From assembly GCA_964625465.1 (NCBI GenBank), contig CAZVFD010000019.1, positions 1-25,780 on the forward strand: 25,780 bases of DNA, read 5' to 3'. The notes below the pieces were generated by a model. That model saw nothing but the letters and a program-made list of their open reading frames with translations, was not told the origin of the DNA and ran no database searches. The stretch is from CAZLFQ01 sp964625465. GTDB lineage: Bacteria; Pseudomonadota; Alphaproteobacteria; Rickettsiales; Midichloriaceae. The position numbers were made by a program, and so were the translations under genes. This document shows positions 24,355 through 25,780 of this stretch, in pieces (the stretch's first letter is position 1; the number at the start of each line of letters is the position of its first letter).

Positions 24355-25683
24355 CTACTTATTCATTTGCATTGCTTCCCAAGTTTCACATTCATTGGCA
24401 ATAGCTCTTAATAGCTTTGAAAACTGCACCTCGCCAGTTGTAACTTTGGCCGTATATGCATCATTGAGAAAAGTCCCTGAAAAAGAAGCCATACGCCCAT
24501 TTCCACTAGGTGGCATTACAACAATGTTCTTCGTAAAAATAGTTATCAACAACCTTTGAGCATCTTCGGATGGCATTTGGGCAGCAACCTGAGGAGGAGC
24601 TGGGGCTGCAACTACTGGTTCAGAAGTCACAGCAGCTGGTGTCGGCTCAGCCAGTTTGTTAGAAGGTGTAGAGGCGGTTGAAGAGCTTGATGCAGAATTC
24701 TCGCTTAATGAACTCATTGATGAGTTTGCAGCATCTGCAGCGGCATTTTTGGCTTCAAGGTCTTTCTTTTTTCTCATGTTAATTGCAGCAATAAACTCAC
24801 TTTTGCCAGATTGCTTAACCAATTTTTCAACAGTAGTATCTTGGCCATTATGCTTTATAGTTTTAGCTAAATTATAGCCTGCATTTAGTATCAATCTAAA
24901 TTTGGTAATACTATTGTTTTCGAATGCATATTTTAAAGGATCGTATCCATCAGATTCATACGATACTTTTGCTTTTAACAAAAATTCTAACGCATCGTTG
25001 TCTTTTTGCTTCATTGCCATCTGATATATATGAGCAAACCTAGGCTCGGATTTAGTTTCCATATGACGCAATAAAAAAGCTGCAGCTTTATAGGCATTTT
25101 TAGAAATTAAAAATGCCAAAGTTTCCTCGCCTCTATCTGACTTTGTTCCAGCAGCTAAGTAACCCAAAGCCTCAAGCTGCAATACAAAGTATTTTATTCT
25201 GTTTAAGTCATTAACAACAAATGGAAGGGAGGCACTTTGTTTTTCTTCAAGTTGATCCTTCAAACAACCAAATTCTATCTCCCATTTTATAAAGTCTCTA
25301 TACACGTCCTCATCATCAGTAAAGCCAGTAATGTCACCTACTACTTTTTGGACATCAATACCGTGATCAAGAAATGTTCTAAGCACATTCCTTGATATCA
25401 AACTAGTACCAAGGTCACTGTTAGGGAAGCAAAAATGATAAACTGTTTTGCCAGCGTAAATTCTTGAAGTATCAACCCCCATTTCTAAAAGTGCACTTAC
25501 CACATTGGCTTTATCGCCGGCCACTGCAGTCCATAAAGCCAGCATCTGGACATCATCTTCGGGTAATTTTTCTTTCCTAGCTGCTGCAGTAATTTCCGAC
25601 TTCAAAGTACCTAAAATATGTTCGCTATTCGTTAATATTCTTGTCAAAACTATTTTAGTCAGAGGCAGGTTTCCAGCTATCAA
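24355..25683 (-). CDS. Ankyrin-like protein with Ser/Ala/Pro-rich linker
   Basis: This 442-aa protein has ankyrin-like units such as ALWTAVAGDKANVVSALLEMG (residues 49-69), RNVLRTFLDHGIDV, and, in the middle, ETLAFLISKNAYKAAAFLLRH and DPLKYAFENNSITKFRLILN. A low-complexity linker rich in Ser, Ala, Pro and Thr runs from about 312 to 375, and a separate C-terminal segment of about 65 residues follows. There is no ATG near the 5' end: the first possible start is the TTG at 25683 without a clear ribosome binding site, and the frame stays open upstream to a TAG at 25753-25755 (minus strand). The next in-frame Met is residue 47. The N-terminus is therefore uncertain and may be truncated or frameshifted near the window edge. 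Confidence 0.7.
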   Translation of the reverse strand: MIAGNLPLTKIVLTRILTNSEHILGTLKSEITAAARKEKLPEDDVQMLALWTAVAGDKANVVSALLEMGVDTSRIYAGKTVYHFCFPNSDLGTSLISRNVLRTFLDHGIDVQKVVGDITGFTDDEDVYRDFIKWEIEFGCLKDQLEEKQSASLPFVVNDLNRIKYFVLQLEALGYLAAGTKSDRGEETLAFLISKNAYKAAAFLLRHMETKSEPRFAHIYQMAMKQKDNDALEFLLKAKVSYESDGYDPLKYAFENNSITKFRLILNAGYNLAKTIKHNGQDTTVEKLVKQSGKSEFIAAINMRKKKDLEAKNAAADAANSSMSSLSENSASSSSTASTPSNKLAEPTPAAVTSEPVVAAPAPPQVAAQMPSEDAQRLLITIFTKNIVVMPPSGNGRMASFSGTFLNDAYTAKVTTGEVQFSKLLRAIANECETWEAMQMNK

Positions 25684-25780
25684 GTCAAATGAATTTATAA
25701 CACCTTGTACTAACGTACTAGCATTGATTTTGGGGCTGACACCTGACTTTAACTAAGTTAGGATGTTGGCATGTATATAA

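Overview
The window is AT-rich and tightly packed. It looks like a chromosomal segment of an alphaproteobacterium with an intracellular or host-associated life style, most like Rickettsiales or Holosporales. The evidence is a CcmF-type cytochrome c maturation gene, a PopZ-family (DUF2497) polar protein, a relic of an alphaproteobacterial gene transfer agent (GTA) tail gene, and many ankyrin-like or otherwise effector-like proteins among ordinary housekeeping genes. No tRNA, rRNA, CRISPR array or insertion sequence was recognised, and no gene-free stretch exceeds 300 bases.

Layout. Positions 1-1288 (minus) hold the 5' part of a gene coding for a GTA TIM-barrel domain; it runs off the left edge. 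Diverging from it are ccmF (1407-3341) and an overlapping TrpD-like gene (3280-4248) that contains a 10-N assembly gap. Positions 4366-10132 form an accessory block: a coiled-coil membrane protein, an unknown minus-strand protein, a lipid-kinase-like protein split over two overlapping frames, and an ankyrin membrane protein. This block contains two extra copies of the last codons of gyrB (near 6352-6390 and 8566-8591), in the same orientation as gyrB. They divide it into cassette-like modules abutting the real gyrB 3' end at 10169.

Positions 10169-18291 are a minus-strand housekeeping run. In transcription order it is tmk, an unknown 483-aa protein, a very divergent clpS, clpA, an alpha/beta hydrolase and gyrB. 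Diverging from tmk is a tightly overlapping plus-strand operon (18418-21869): popZ, an exported ankyrin protein, cutA and a peptide deformylase. It is followed by trxA with its own candidate promoter, and by a short glutamine-synthetase-like gene that overlaps trxA. The right end (23105-25683, minus) holds ankyrin-like genes. One of them has 32-aa tandem repeats and is broken by a single-base frameshift in a run of seven G.

The most interesting points are the repeated gyrB tail bordering effector-like cassettes, the split PI-kinase/HipA-like protein, the G7 frameshift in the tandem-repeat gene, the ClpS lacking the usual N-degron-binding residues, and the isolated GTA TIM-barrel gene. All functions were read from sequence motifs alone; no database search was made.
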